Source: Malonomonas rubra (GTDB lineage: Bacteria > Desulfobacterota > Desulfuromonadia > Desulfuromonadales > Geopsychrobacteraceae). Taken from it: a stretch of 64,000 nucleotides of DNA. A model generated the notes under the pieces. It worked only from the letters and a program-made list of their open reading frames with translations. It made no database searches and was not told the DNA's origin. Within the stretch, counting starts at the first letter, position 1, and every line of letters begins with the position of its first letter. The stretch is taken from assembly GCF_003247215.1 (NCBI RefSeq), contig NZ_QKAP01000073.1:1-64000 (forward strand). Reading direction: 5' to 3'. Positions 18,679-29,118 of the stretch are shown one piece after another. A program made the translations under genes and the position numbers.

Positions 18679-20532
18679 ATGGATATTGAAAAATATCGCA
18701 AGATGTTTTTAAGCGAAGCGGCCGAGCATCTGCAGAACATGGCCAAGCAGCTGGTGGCGGTCGAAGCTGACCCGGAGGATGGCGAAGGGATCAACTCCCT
18801 GTTCCGTGAAGCTCACTCGATCAAAGGGATGGCTGCGACAATGGGGTTCGATGCGACGACTCGCCTGGCCCATCATCTGGAAGACCGATTGGCCGAGTTC
18901 CGCGGGAAGGGACAGATCTCGAGCGAGATGATCGATCGGTTGCTGGCCGGAGTTGATCTGTTGGAGGGGCTGCTGGAGGATATCGCACAAGGAGAACAGG
19001 AGCGGGATGTTGATCTCTTTATCCACGGGGAACAGCTGGCGTTGATCGAACTGGAGCCGCTGGATTCGGCTGAGGAGGATGACGCCTGTTGCGATTTGGC
19101 CAGCAATAGGATGCTGATCCGGTTGTTGCTGGATGAATCGGTCGTTGCGCCCGGTCCACGATTGCTGGTGTTGTTGAATAGGGTGGCCGAATTCGGCACT
19201 GTCCTCGAGACGACCCCGAGCGAAGAAAACTTGCTGCAAGGGGAGATCAGCCGGACTCTGCTGGTTCAACTCGAGACCGAGATCCCCCAGCAGGAGATTC
19301 TCAAGCGCTTGGAGTGTTACAGGGAACTGAGCAAAATTGAGTTCCCTGCGGCGGTTCTTGAAGAGGAAACCGCCCGCAATAAACCAGGCAGAGTTTCGGC
19401 GACGAGCACGGTTCGGGTTGATACCGACCTGCTGGATCGGTTTATCAACTTGACCGGAGAATTGATCACCAATCGTTACCAGCTGCAAAGCGCCGCCGGG
19501 GAGAAGGACTGGACAGAACTGAACGAAGGTCTCGGCCAGCTGGCCCGGTTGGTGAAAAGCCTTCACCATCAGGTTCTGCAGGTTCGGATGATGCCGCTGG
19601 AAAGTGTCACCGGCCGCTTGCCGCGCACGGTCCGTGACCTGTGCCGCAGCAGCGGCAAAGAGGTCCGGCTGGAAGTTTTGGGCGCATCGCTTGAGATCGA
19701 TCGATCGATTCTCGAAGCATTGACCGATCCGTTGACCCACATGATCCGTAACGCCATCGACCACGGGATTGCCAAGCAAGGGACTGTGCAGATCAAGGCC
19801 TGGCGCGAGCGGGACCAGATTCTAATCCAGGTCGCCGATGATGGTCGGGGGATTGATCCGGAAATGGTCCGGCAACGGGCACTGGATAGCAACTTGATCA
19901 GCCCGGGCCAGGCGCAAACCATGCGCGATTTCGAAACATACCAATTACTCTGCCTGCCCGGTTTTACAACCAAGGAACAAGTGACCGAAACCTCCGGGCG
20001 CGGGGTCGGCATGGATGTCGTGAAAAGCGTCGTCGAAAAGCTGGGTGGGGTCTTACTGATCGACTCTAACTTGGGGAAGGGCACACGCGTCACCATGAAA
20101 CTGCCGTTGTCGGTGGCGATTATCCGGGTGCTGCTGGTTCTATGTGACGGAAGTCTGCTGGGGATTCCGATTACGCGAATTTTGCAGACGGTTGAGGTGG
20201 AGCCGGGGGAGGTGCAGACCAGCGGAAAGCAGCTGGCGATCTCGTTGCATGGGGAACTGATCCCCTTGTTGTCACTGCGGAAAATCATGCAGCGTCCGAA
20301 GGGTCCAGGGAAAACCATGCTGTCTCTGGTGATCACCGAAGTTTTCGGCCGCAAGGTAGGGCTGGTTGTCGATCGCCTGCAAGGACAACAGGAAGTCTTT
20401 GTACAGAGTTTGCCGAGCCCCTTCGACCAGTTACGCGGCACCGGTGGTGGCGCGATCTTGGGAGATGGCCGCATCATGTTTTTATTCGACCTGCAGTCGA
20501 AGCTGGAAGGGCGACGGGCCAAGGGAGCCTGA
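18679..20532 (+). CDS. cheA: CheA histidine kinase
   Basis: HPt EAHSIKGMAATMGF; HMIRNAIDHGI; GRGVGMDVVKS; CheW-like C-terminus. Confidence 0.95.
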   Translation: MDIEKYRKMFLSEAAEHLQNMAKQLVAVEADPEDGEGINSLFREAHSIKGMAATMGFDATTRLAHHLEDRLAEFRGKGQISSEMIDRLLAGVDLLEGLLEDIAQGEQERDVDLFIHGEQLALIELEPLDSAEEDDACCDLASNRMLIRLLLDESVVAPGPRLLVLLNRVAEFGTVLETTPSEENLLQGEISRTLLVQLETEIPQQEILKRLECYRELSKIEFPAAVLEEETARNKPGRVSATSTVRVDTDLLDRFINLTGELITNRYQLQSAAGEKDWTELNEGLGQLARLVKSLHHQVLQVRMMPLESVTGRLPRTVRDLCRSSGKEVRLEVLGASLEIDRSILEALTDPLTHMIRNAIDHGIAKQGTVQIKAWRERDQILIQVADDGRGIDPEMVRQRALDSNLISPGQAQTMRDFETYQLLCLPGFTTKEQVTETSGRGVGMDVVKSVVEKLGGVLLIDSNLGKGTRVTMKLPLSVAIIRVLLVLCDGSLLGIPITRILQTVEVEPGEVQTSGKQLAISLHGELIPLLSLRKIMQRPKGPGKTMLSLVITEVFGRKVGLVVDRLQGQQEVFVQSLPSPFDQLRGTGGGAILGDGRIMFLFDLQSKLEGRRAKGA

Positions 20533-21114
20533 ATGACAAACAATTTGCAGCAAGAAAAACTCTGTCAAATTTCTCAACAGGGGATGCGGCAAGCTGCGCA
20601 AATGCTCTCTCGTTTGCTGCGGCAAAACATCGAAGTTGAGGTCGCGAACGTTTTGCTATCCGACTGTAAGAAGGTTCTCGATGCGGAAGCTGAGCAGCAG
20701 CTGGGGATTTACCTGCAGGTCACGGGAGAGGTTAATGGCGGCATGCTGCTGACTTTCAGCAAAGAGTGTGCGGCTTGGTTGTGCGGGCGCCTGCTTGGGA
20801 CGACGAGCGACAATTTGCTTGTCGAGCCGGCCAGCTCGACATTGCGCGAAGTAGGCAACATTATGGCATCCTCTTTTTTGGCCAGCATTGATGAGCAGCT
20901 GGGACTGCGAGCCTTACCGTCACCGCCGCAGCTGCATTGTGCTCCGCTCAAGGAACTGTTGCAGCGCTGTCAGCTGGCCAGTGGAGAAGACTGCCTGATC
21001 GTGCAGACCCGACTGTTGGGGGAGGCGGGTGCCGACGGCCGCCTGCAGGGAGCGATCTATCTTTTACCGCAGACGGTGGCGCTGGAAAAACTGCGTGAGC
21101 AGATCGATGGCTGA
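20533..21114 (+). CDS. cheC: CheC-family chemotaxis phosphatase
   Basis: LREVGNIMASSFLASI motif; operon position. Confidence 0.7.
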   Translation: MTNNLQQEKLCQISQQGMRQAAQMLSRLLRQNIEVEVANVLLSDCKKVLDAEAEQQLGIYLQVTGEVNGGMLLTFSKECAAWLCGRLLGTTSDNLLVEPASSTLREVGNIMASSFLASIDEQLGLRALPSPPQLHCAPLKELLQRCQLASGEDCLIVQTRLLGEAGADGRLQGAIYLLPQTVALEKLREQIDG

Positions 21115-21186
21115 AAAGGCCCTACTACCTCCAGGGTAAATTTGGTAAAATTGCATTTTTATATTTGATCAACGTGGAGATTACCT

Positions 21187-21969
21187 ATGTGGGCTCGCTC
21201 TCTTTTTCTGTTACTTTTTGCGCTTCTGTCGACCGTTTCTATGGCCTCGGCACTTGGGCTGAACGATGTCATCAACGCGTTGGAAATTCCTTTTAAGGCG
21301 ACGGCAACCAAAGATCGCGGGACGCCTACGTCCGGGATTTACGATTTTCAGGCCGATTTTTTTCAAGAGTCGCAGATCGATTCGATCGATCGTGTTCAGC
21401 GCGGGCGCGGCGAGGTGAGCTTCAAATTCCAGCGGTTGAACCTTGTTGATGCCCCGCTGGCCATGTTTCGCTGGGAATACCGGGAGCCGACGGACCAGGA
21501 GATCATTTCCGATGGTCGCACCCTGTGGGTTTATCAGCCTGATAACCGCCAAGTGATCGAAAGCGATATCAGTCAGGCAGCAGGCCAGCAAAGCGATAAC
21601 CCAGTGAGCTTTTTGAGCGGTCTCGGCAACTTGTCGCGTGATTTTAACATTCGCTGGGGGGCACCGAACATTGACCGCGAGGGGAACTATGTGCTCGAAC
21701 TGGAACCACGGCGGAATTCCCCGCTGATTCGCACCCTACGGATTGTCGTCGACCGGAATGCCGTTAATGATTATGTCGAAAACAACCGGACCGGAGAATA
21801 TTTTCCGATCCTTGCCACCATGGTCAATGATCCGAACGACAACCGCACCACCATCGAATTTCAAGACATTCGGGTCAATCGGGACCTCTCCGAGAGCTTT
21901 TTCGTTTTCCACCGCCCCGCCGGGGTAGAAGTGGTGCATCCCGAAGAAACCTATCCCGGTTTTCAGTAA
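21187..21969 (+). CDS. lolA: Outer-membrane lipoprotein carrier protein LolA family
   Basis: Signal peptide, FQADFFQES, MFRWEYREPTDQEIISDGRTLWVYQPDNRQV. Confidence 0.85.
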   Translation: MWARSLFLLLFALLSTVSMASALGLNDVINALEIPFKATATKDRGTPTSGIYDFQADFFQESQIDSIDRVQRGRGEVSFKFQRLNLVDAPLAMFRWEYREPTDQEIISDGRTLWVYQPDNRQVIESDISQAAGQQSDNPVSFLSGLGNLSRDFNIRWGAPNIDREGNYVLELEPRRNSPLIRTLRIVVDRNAVNDYVENNRTGEYFPILATMVNDPNDNRTTIEFQDIRVNRDLSESFFVFHRPAGVEVVHPEETYPGFQ

Positions 21970-22003
21970 AACGATTTACGAGCTTTAGCGCAAACGCAGA
22001 TTT

Positions 22004-22038
22004 AACCGCTCCGGAGCTTTCATGCCGGAGCGGTTTTG
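22004..22038 (+). terminator. Terminator after lolA
   Basis: AACCGCTCCGG...CCGGAGCGGTTTTG. Confidence 0.8.
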
Positions 22039-22103
22039 TGTTATAAGGCTCTGATTCTTTGGGGATTATTGCTCAACAGCTTGTACGATAAGGAGTTTAT
22101 AGT

Positions 22104-22589
22104 ATGCCGAGTTTCGATATCGTTTCCAAGGTCGACCTGCAAGAGGTCGATAATGCTGTCAACCAGGCGATCAAAGAGATCGGGCAACGTTACGATTTCA
22201 AGGGGACCCAGAATGAGCTGGAATTAGATGAAAGCTGCTTAAAAATTGTTGCCGCTGATGATTACAAGCTGCAGGCAATCAAGGATATTCTGATTGCCAA
22301 GTTCGTCCGACGCAACGTTTCTCCCAAGTGCCTTGACTATGGCAAGGAAGAGTCCGCATCCCACGGGCAGGTGCGGGTGCGAGCCGCGATCGTTCAGGGG
22401 ATCAGCAAGGAAAAGGGCAAGGAGATCGTCAAGCTGATCAAGGAAACCAAGCTGAAGGTTCAGGCCCAGATCATGGAGGAGCAGGTGCGGGTTTCGGGCA
22501 AGAAGATCGATGACCTGCAGGAAGTGATGCAAATGCTCAAAGGGAAGGATCTTGGCATCGAATTACAGTTTGAAAATATGAGATCGTAG
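22104..22589 (+). CDS. YajQ family nucleotide-binding protein
   Basis: [34 protein letters not shown]. Confidence 0.95.
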   Translation: MPSFDIVSKVDLQEVDNAVNQAIKEIGQRYDFKGTQNELELDESCLKIVAADDYKLQAIKDILIAKFVRRNVSPKCLDYGKEESASHGQVRVRAAIVQGISKEKGKEIVKLIKETKLKVQAQIMEEQVRVSGKKIDDLQEVMQMLKGKDLGIELQFENMRS

Positions 22590-22708
22590 GGAGTGGCCCT
22601 TTTCCCCAAACTCTGCGTTAAGCGGCGAATCGGCATTGTGCGGCATCCCATGGATGCCTCCGCTGCCGATTCTTGCTTACCTTGACCTTGGGAAAAATTG
22701 CTCACTCC
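22590..22708 (+). other. Nested imperfect inverted-repeat structure between yajQ-like gene and rimO
   Basis: Paired arms GGAGTG/CACTCC, TTTTCCC/GGGAAAA, GAATCGGCA/TGCCGATTC, GGCATCC/GGATGCC. Confidence 0.6.
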
Positions 22709-22754
22709 TCGTTTCCGTTGTTGAAAACCGTTAAAATTAAAATCAGGACGTTCC

Positions 22755-24095
22755 GTGGATAAGTTCAAAGTCGCATTGGTCAGCCTTGGCTGCCCGAAAA
22801 ATCTTGTTGATGCCGAGGTGATGCTTGGTCATCTGCCGCCCGATCGTTATGAGATCATCACCGATGAAAGTCAGGCCGAAATTATCGTCGTCAACACTTG
22901 CTCTTTCATTAACGACGCCAAAGAAGAGTCGGTCGACACCATACTGGAAGTGGCTGACTACAAGCAGGTGGGGAACTGCAAGCTGCTGGTGGTAAGCGGG
23001 TGCCTGCCGCAGCGCTACAAGGAACAGCTGGCCAAGCAGTTGCCGGAAGTCGACCTGTTTATGGGAACCGCTGAGGCGCCGCGGATTGTCGAGTTGATCG
23101 AACGGCAGCTGCAGCTTGATGAGCCGAGTCAGGAGATCGGCATCCCCGATTATCTCTACGACCACGAAACACCGCGGGTCAATTCATCTCCCTTTTATAG
23201 CAGTTACATCAAGATCGCCGACGGTTGTGCCAATCATTGCTCCTATTGCATCATCCCACAACTGCGCGGCACCCTGCGCTCCCGTAGCATCGCGTCGGTG
23301 GTTGAGGAAGCACGCACGCTGGCCACCAAGGGGGTTAAGGAGATCAACCTGATTGCGCAGGATATTACCGCTTACGGCATGGACCGCGCTGATGGGGCAA
23401 CAATCGAATCGCTGCTGAAAGAACTGGTCAAGGTGGATGAGGTTGACTGGATCCGCCTGCTTTATGCTTATCCGGACGGAGTTTCTGACGAGTTGATTGA
23501 GCTGATCGCCAGCCAAGAGAAGATTTGCAACTACCTCGATATCCCGTTGCAGCACATTGACGACCAGATCCTCGCCGAGATGAACCGGCGGGTGGGAGAA
23601 AAAGAGATCCGTGCACTGCTAAATAAACTGCGTGATAAAATACCCGATCTGACGTTGCGCACCTCGTTCATTGTCGGCTTCCCCGGAGAAACCCCGGAAC
23701 AGTTTGACAAGCTGCTGGCGTTTGTCAAAGAGGGGCATTTCGAACGGGTCGGCGTGTTTCGTTATTCGCGGGAAGAGGGGACGGCGGCGGCTAGCCTGCC
23801 GAACCAGGTGCCGGGACAAACCAAGAAAGGGAGGCTCAATCGTTTGATGAAGGCCCAGGCCCGGGTATCCTTCAACAAGAACCGCAGCCTGATCGGGCGG
23901 ACCGAGACGGTGCTGGTGGAAGGTTTCAGCGAAGAGACCGAGCTGTTGCTCAAAGGCCGCAGCGCCCGGCAGGCTCCCGACATCGATGGGCATTTTCTGA
24001 TCACTGCCGGCCAAGCCGACGTCGGTGAGCTGGTACAATTGAAAATTACCGATTCCTCCGAGTACGACCTGATCGGCGAAATCATCGAGGAATAG
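22755..24095 (+). CDS. rimO: Ribosomal protein S12 methylthiotransferase
   Basis: [16 protein letters not shown], radical [18 protein letters not shown]-like C-terminus. Confidence 0.95.
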   Translation: MDKFKVALVSLGCPKNLVDAEVMLGHLPPDRYEIITDESQAEIIVVNTCSFINDAKEESVDTILEVADYKQVGNCKLLVVSGCLPQRYKEQLAKQLPEVDLFMGTAEAPRIVELIERQLQLDEPSQEIGIPDYLYDHETPRVNSSPFYSSYIKIADGCANHCSYCIIPQLRGTLRSRSIASVVEEARTLATKGVKEINLIAQDITAYGMDRADGATIESLLKELVKVDEVDWIRLLYAYPDGVSDELIELIASQEKICNYLDIPLQHIDDQILAEMNRRVGEKEIRALLNKLRDKIPDLTLRTSFIVGFPGETPEQFDKLLAFVKEGHFERVGVFRYSREEGTAAASLPNQVPGQTKKGRLNRLMKAQARVSFNKNRSLIGRTETVLVEGFSEETELLLKGRSARQAPDIDGHFLITAGQADVGELVQLKITDSSEYDLIGEIIEE

Positions 24096-24098
24096 CCG

Positions 24099-24285
24099 AT
24101 GTTCGTTCGCCGCTGGGTCGCGCTGCTGTTACTGCTGATTGGCGGAGAAAAGCTGTGAGTTGCTGGCGACCTACCTGCTCAGCAAAGGGGTGGCACTGGG
24201 AAAACTGGATTTCTATCCGCACGCTGCCGAGGGGCAGCCGTTGTTTTTCACCTTATCGGAGTCGCTTGGGGCGGCGCGAGAATAA
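24099..24285 (+). pseudogene. Frameshifted short ORF remnant
   Basis: MFVRRWVALLLLLIGGEKL* continues in another frame as ELLATYLLSKGVALGKLDFYPHAAEGQPLFFTLSESLGAARE*. Confidence 0.45.
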
Positions 24286-24298
24286 CGGGAGAGAGTAG

Positions 24299-25294
24299 AT
24301 GAAGATAGTCCTGCCTGTTGCTGGAAAAGGGACGCGCTTGCGTCCGCACACCCACACCAAGGCCAAGTCGTTGGTCCATGTCGCCGGTAAGACGGTGTTG
24401 GAGCATATCATCGAGCGGTTGATGGTTGTCGATGTTGAGGAGTTTATCTTTATCACCGATGAGAATGGTCAGCAGGTGGAGGATTTCATGCAACGGAAAT
24501 TCCCCGACCTCAAGTGTTCGTACCTAGTGCAGAAGGAGCGGCTCGGGCCGGCACATGCGGTGGCTTTAGCGGCACCGCAGGTGAAAGCGGGGGATAACTT
24601 GCTGGTGGTCTTTAACGACACCATTTTTGTTACCGATCTGGGCAAAATCCCACAACTCTGTGAGGATGCCGACGGGCTGATTTATTCGAAAGAGGTGGAG
24701 GACTACCAGCGCTTCGGGGTCAACGTGATGCGCGACGGTTATATCGTCGATATGGTCGAAAAGCCGGATACGCCGATTTCCCGGCTGGCTCAGGTCGGCC
24801 TCTATTATCTGAAAGATGGCGCCGGCTTCCTGCGTTCCATTGAACAGACCATCGAAGCTGGAGAAAAAGTCAAAGGCGAGTATTATCTGCCGTCGGTGTT
24901 TATGCGCATGATCGGTGAGGGAGCTAAGTTCAAGGCCCCGGAAATAGATGCCTGGCTCGATTGCGGCAAGCCGGAAACCCTGCTCGAAACGAACCGCTTC
25001 TTGCTCAAAGGGCGCCACCATATCCACGGCGAAGTGATCGATTGCGTGATGATCGAGCCGGTGCATATCGAGCGGGGCGCGATCATCAAGAACTCGATAA
25101 TCGGCCCGAATGTATCGGTCGCTGCCGGCACCCGGATCGAAAACAGCGTGATCCGCAATTCGATTATCAATGCCGAAAACCATGTGAGTAACCTGATCCT
25201 CGACCACTCGCTGCTCGGCGATTCGGTGACCTTGGTCGGTTCGCCAAGACGGATGAATATCGGCGACCACTCTTTAATCGAAATGGACCAGTAG
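24299..25294 (+). CDS. Sugar-phosphate nucleotidyltransferase (RmlA-like, with left-handed beta-helix)
   Basis: VLPVAGKGTRLRPHTHTKAKSLVHVAGK; hexapeptide-type C-terminus. Confidence 0.9.
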   Translation: MKIVLPVAGKGTRLRPHTHTKAKSLVHVAGKTVLEHIIERLMVVDVEEFIFITDENGQQVEDFMQRKFPDLKCSYLVQKERLGPAHAVALAAPQVKAGDNLLVVFNDTIFVTDLGKIPQLCEDADGLIYSKEVEDYQRFGVNVMRDGYIVDMVEKPDTPISRLAQVGLYYLKDGAGFLRSIEQTIEAGEKVKGEYYLPSVFMRMIGEGAKFKAPEIDAWLDCGKPETLLETNRFLLKGRHHIHGEVIDCVMIEPVHIERGAIIKNSIIGPNVSVAAGTRIENSVIRNSIINAENHVSNLILDHSLLGDSVTLVGSPRRMNIGDHSLIEMDQ

Positions 25295-25301
25295 TCGCTT
25301 T

Positions 25302-26894
25302 ATGGAATACCAGCAGTACCTGCCTTATCTCATTCCTCCGTTGCTCGGGGCGCTGATCGGTTATGTGACCAACTATATCGCCATCCGTATGCTGTTCCGG
25401 CCGCTTAAGCCGTGGCGGCTGATTGGTCTTCGGGTGCCGCTTACGCCGGGGATCATTCCGGGCAAGCGGGGTGAACTGGCGCGCAAAATGGGCGAGATGG
25501 TCGGTGAACACTTGCTCACCGTTGATGATGTTGGCCGCGCCTTCAGCAAAGAATCGATTCAGCGTGAACTGCGACTGGCGGTGACCGATAAGCTGGGCCT
25601 GTTCCTTGACCGAGAGCTGGGCCCGCTGGAGACGCTGATTCCAACCCGCTTCCGAGCCCGCTTCCGAGAATTGGTTGATCTGCTGCGCGGCAAAGTGGTC
25701 AAGCTGGTGTTCGATTACCTGCAGGGTGAACCCTTTGAGGCGAAGTTGCGCGATTATCTTAACCGGCAGGGAGATCAGTTGCTGGCCCGCGATCTAGCCA
25801 GTTTTTTGACCCCGCAGCGCTATCGCGATCTGCAGCTGCATCTGGACGGCAAGTACGCCGAATTCTTCCAATCGCCGAAGGTTGCCCAAGCGGTTGGCAG
25901 TTACATTGACCAGAAAACCGAAAAGCTGCTTGCCAGCGAAAAGCCGCTACGTGAAATCCTGCCGCAGGATTTGATCGAACTGCTCTTAGCCCAGCTGGAA
26001 AAAGAGTTGCCGCCGCTGGCGGAAAAGTTCGGCGGCATGCTCTACGATCCTCAGTTCCGCGCCCGCTTGGTGAAAAAGGGGAAAAAGGCGATCGACTCGT
26101 TTCTCGATTCCCTCGGCGGGCTGGCCGGTTTGCTGAGCGGTTTTATCGATCTGAACAAGATTTACGCCAAGATCCCGGAGTTTCTTGATAAGGCTGGGGA
26201 TGAAATCGCCAACTGGTTGCGCGAGGCGGAGACCCAGGCGCAGCTGGCCAAGCTGTTGCGCGAGCGGGTTGACGGCCTGCTCGACCGTTCGCTGCCCAGC
26301 TATCTGGAAAAGCTGCCGTATGAGAAGGTTGTCGGGGTTCGTCACTTTATTCGCAACCAAGTGGTTGAGACAGTTCAGTCGCGTAAAACCATCGATACGG
26401 CGTTGATCCTGACTGAAAGCGCCATCGATCGGATCAAGGATCGCTCCTTCGATAACCTGCTGCACAACGCCATGCCGGATGGCGGTGTTGAGCGGGCGCG
26501 CGCACAGTTGGCCGATAAACTGTTGTCGGTACTCCGGTCGGCAGAGGCGCGTAGCGCGCTGGAGACCATTCTCGGCGAGCAGAGCGAAGAGTGGCTCTAC
26601 CGCAAGCCGCTCGGCTTGCTGTCGGCGAAACTGCCGGGTGATCTACGTAGCGAGCTGGAAGCGGCGATCTGCCAGCTGGTCGAAGAGATGCTGAAGAAGG
26701 AAGCGCCGCGACTGGTGGAAACCCTCAACGTGCGCAAGATGGTCGAGGAAAAGGTCAATGGGCTCGATATCCTGCAGGTCGAAGGGCTGTTGATGGGAAT
26801 CATGAAGGAGCAGTTCAAGTACATCAACCTGTTCGGGGCGCTGCTCGGTTTTCTGATCGGTTTCATCAACCTGCTGGCGATGCAAGTTATGTGA
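25302..26894 (+). CDS. DUF445 family membrane protein
   Basis: PPLLGALIGYVTNYIAIRMLFRPLKP, TPGIIPGKRGELA. Confidence 0.9.
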   Translation: MEYQQYLPYLIPPLLGALIGYVTNYIAIRMLFRPLKPWRLIGLRVPLTPGIIPGKRGELARKMGEMVGEHLLTVDDVGRAFSKESIQRELRLAVTDKLGLFLDRELGPLETLIPTRFRARFRELVDLLRGKVVKLVFDYLQGEPFEAKLRDYLNRQGDQLLARDLASFLTPQRYRDLQLHLDGKYAEFFQSPKVAQAVGSYIDQKTEKLLASEKPLREILPQDLIELLLAQLEKELPPLAEKFGGMLYDPQFRARLVKKGKKAIDSFLDSLGGLAGLLSGFIDLNKIYAKIPEFLDKAGDEIANWLREAETQAQLAKLLRERVDGLLDRSLPSYLEKLPYEKVVGVRHFIRNQVVETVQSRKTIDTALILTESAIDRIKDRSFDNLLHNAMPDGGVERARAQLADKLLSVLRSAEARSALETILGEQSEEWLYRKPLGLLSAKLPGDLRSELEAAICQLVEEMLKKEAPRLVETLNVRKMVEEKVNGLDILQVEGLLMGIMKEQFKYINLFGALLGFLIGFINLLAMQVM

Positions 26895-26920
26895 TTTGAT
26901 CTACCCAAGAGGAGAACCGG

Positions 26921-27808
26921 ATGTTCGAAAATGATGAGGACCTAAAAGGGCAACTGCGGCGGGTTCTGGCTTCGGTGGAACAGTTGCTACCGAAAGCGGT
27001 TGGCGCTGTCGATTGGAGTTCCACAATTGCTGCCAACTGGCGGCGTCATTCCTTTGCCGGCTATCTGGAACCGGTCGACGAGGTCGAACCGGTGCAGCTG
27101 GACGACCTGCTCGGCATCGACAAGCAGAAGCAGATCCTCGACGACAACACCCGCCAGTTTGTCAACGGCTATCCTGCCAACAATGTACTGCTCTGGGGAA
27201 CCCGTGGCACCGGCAAATCGACGCTGGTGCGGGCGCTGCTGAATAAATATGCCGAGCAGGGCCTGCGGGTTATTCAGGTTGACAAGGATGACCTGGTCTA
27301 TCTGCCCGATATTTTCTCCTCCATCAAGGGAGAGGAGTTCCGATTTGTCATCCTCTGTGATGACCTTTCCTTCGAGGCGGGAGAGTCGAGTTACAAGATG
27401 CTGAAAAGCGCTCTCGATGGCTCAGTCTATGCCGCGCCGCAGAATGTCCGCTTTTATGTCACCTCCAATCGCCGTTACCTGTTGCCGGAGTACGAGACCG
27501 ACAACCTCGGTTTCAAAATGGTCAACAACGAGCTGCATGCCGGCGAAGGGGTCGAGGAGAAAAGCTCGCTGGCCGACCGCTTCGGCCTCTGGGTGCCCTT
27601 CCACCTGTTCAGTCAGGATCAGTACTTTGAGCTGGTCAAACAAATCACCAGCCGACTGGCCGCCGAAAGTGGCATTCGCGTAGAATGGAATCAGGAGCTG
27701 CGCGACGCGGCCCTGAAGTGGTCGCATGACAAGAGCAAGCGCTGTGGGCGTACGGCCTTGCAGTTTTCCCGTTACTGGGTCGGGCAGCAGTTGCTGAAAC
27801 GGAGTTGA
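26921..27808 (+). CDS. DUF815 family AAA ATPase
   Basis: [44 protein letters not shown]. Confidence 0.9.
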   Translation: MFENDEDLKGQLRRVLASVEQLLPKAVGAVDWSSTIAANWRRHSFAGYLEPVDEVEPVQLDDLLGIDKQKQILDDNTRQFVNGYPANNVLLWGTRGTGKSTLVRALLNKYAEQGLRVIQVDKDDLVYLPDIFSSIKGEEFRFVILCDDLSFEAGESSYKMLKSALDGSVYAAPQNVRFYVTSNRRYLLPEYETDNLGFKMVNNELHAGEGVEEKSSLADRFGLWVPFHLFSQDQYFELVKQITSRLAAESGIRVEWNQELRDAALKWSHDKSKRCGRTALQFSRYWVGQQLLKRS

Positions 27809-27810
27809 AT

Positions 27811-28281
27811 ATGGAACGGGCGACCTTTGCCGCAGGCTGCTTCTGGGGAGTAGAAGAAGCGTTTCGCACTCTCGACGGCGTGGCGGAGACAGCGGTCGGC
27901 TATATGGGCGGCAACGTCGAAAATCCGACTTATCGGCTGGTTTGTACCGGTGAGACCGGGCATGCCGAGGTGGTCGATCTGCACTTCGATCCGACAGTGA
28001 TCAGTTATCAGCAGCTGCTGGAAACATTCTGGGATAAACACAATCCAACCACCCTGAATCGCCAGGGCTGGGATATCGGCAGCCAATATCGTTCGGCAAT
28101 CTTCTGCCACAGTGAACAGCAGCGGCAACTCGCCGAACAGTCAAAGGCAGAACTGGAAGCGTCCGGCAAATATTCCGATCCGATTGTGACTGAAATCACC
28201 TCTGCAGGGCCGTTTTGGCGTGCAGAAGAGTATCATCAGCAGTATGTCCTGAAAAACAAACCGGGCTGTCAACGCGGTTAA
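27811..28281 (+). CDS. msrA: Peptide-methionine (S)-S-oxide reductase
   Basis: [38 protein letters not shown]. Confidence 0.95.
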   Translation: MERATFAAGCFWGVEEAFRTLDGVAETAVGYMGGNVENPTYRLVCTGETGHAEVVDLHFDPTVISYQQLLETFWDKHNPTTLNRQGWDIGSQYRSAIFCHSEQQRQLAEQSKAELEASGKYSDPIVTEITSAGPFWRAEEYHQQYVLKNKPGCQRG

Positions 28282-29093
28282 GGAGCTGTGCGATTTTTCC
28301 CCCGAGCCTGCCAAAATCGCTGTGTCTGAACACACTGCTGCAAATTTTCGCCTTTTTGCTGGTGTTGGGCGGGTGTTGCTGGGTTCTTGTGCAGGGGGCG
28401 GAAAATCTCGGTTACAACTGGCAGTGGAACCGGGTTCCCCGTTACCTGATCAAATCTACCGCTGACGGCTGGCAGGCTGGCCTTCTGTTGCAGGGGCTTT
28501 GGCTGACGTTGAAAATCACCGCTGGCAGCCTGCTGCTCTCCCTGCTGATCGGCTTGCTTGCGGCGTTGATGCGCTTGTCGACCAGTCCGATGGCGAAAGG
28601 GATCGCCTGGGGTTATCTGGAGACGATTCGCAACACCCCTCTACTGATTCAGATTTTCATCATCTATTTCGTTTTTGCGCCGATCCTTGATCTTGGTCGT
28701 TTCAGCTCGGCGGTGCTGGCGCTCAGCCTGTTCGAGGGGGCCTACGCCTCGGAGATTATCCGCGCCGGGATTCTGTCGATTCCGCTCGGGCAGTGGGAGT
28801 CTTCGGCGTCGCTCGGCTTGCGGATCGCGCAAACCTACCGTTTCATCATCCTGCCGCAAGCGCTCCGGCAGATGATTCCGCCCCTGACCAGCCAGGGAGT
28901 GTCGCTGATCAAGGACTCGGCGCTGGTATCGACCATCGCTATATACGACCTGACCATGCAAGGTCAGCAGATTGTTGCCGAGACCTTTCTGACCTTCGAG
29001 ATCTGGTTCACGGTGGCGGCAATCTACCTGGCGGTCACCTCTCTTCTGTCTCTTTTGGTAAGATATTTGGAACGAATTTTAGCTGTCTATTAA
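28215..29093 (+). CDS. Polar amino-acid ABC transporter permease (start probably further 3')
   Basis: [20 protein letters not shown]...[26 protein letters not shown]. Confidence 0.9.
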   Translation: MACRRVSSAVCPEKQTGLSTRLRSCAIFPPSLPKSLCLNTLLQIFAFLLVLGGCCWVLVQGAENLGYNWQWNRVPRYLIKSTADGWQAGLLLQGLWLTLKITAGSLLLSLLIGLLAALMRLSTSPMAKGIAWGYLETIRNTPLLIQIFIIYFVFAPILDLGRFSSAVLALSLFEGAYASEIIRAGILSIPLGQWESSASLGLRIAQTYRFIILPQALRQMIPPLTSQGVSLIKDSALVSTIAIYDLTMQGQQIVAETFLTFEIWFTVAAIYLAVTSLLSLLVRYLERILAVY

Positions 29094-29118
29094 ACTGCTA
29101 TCCCACGGAGGAATGCGT

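Noticed and set aside
22618-22708. GTTAAGC next to the nested hairpin, considered as an integron attC site
   Set aside because: No matching RYYYAAC/GTTRRRY pair at the two ends and no cassette or integrase context.
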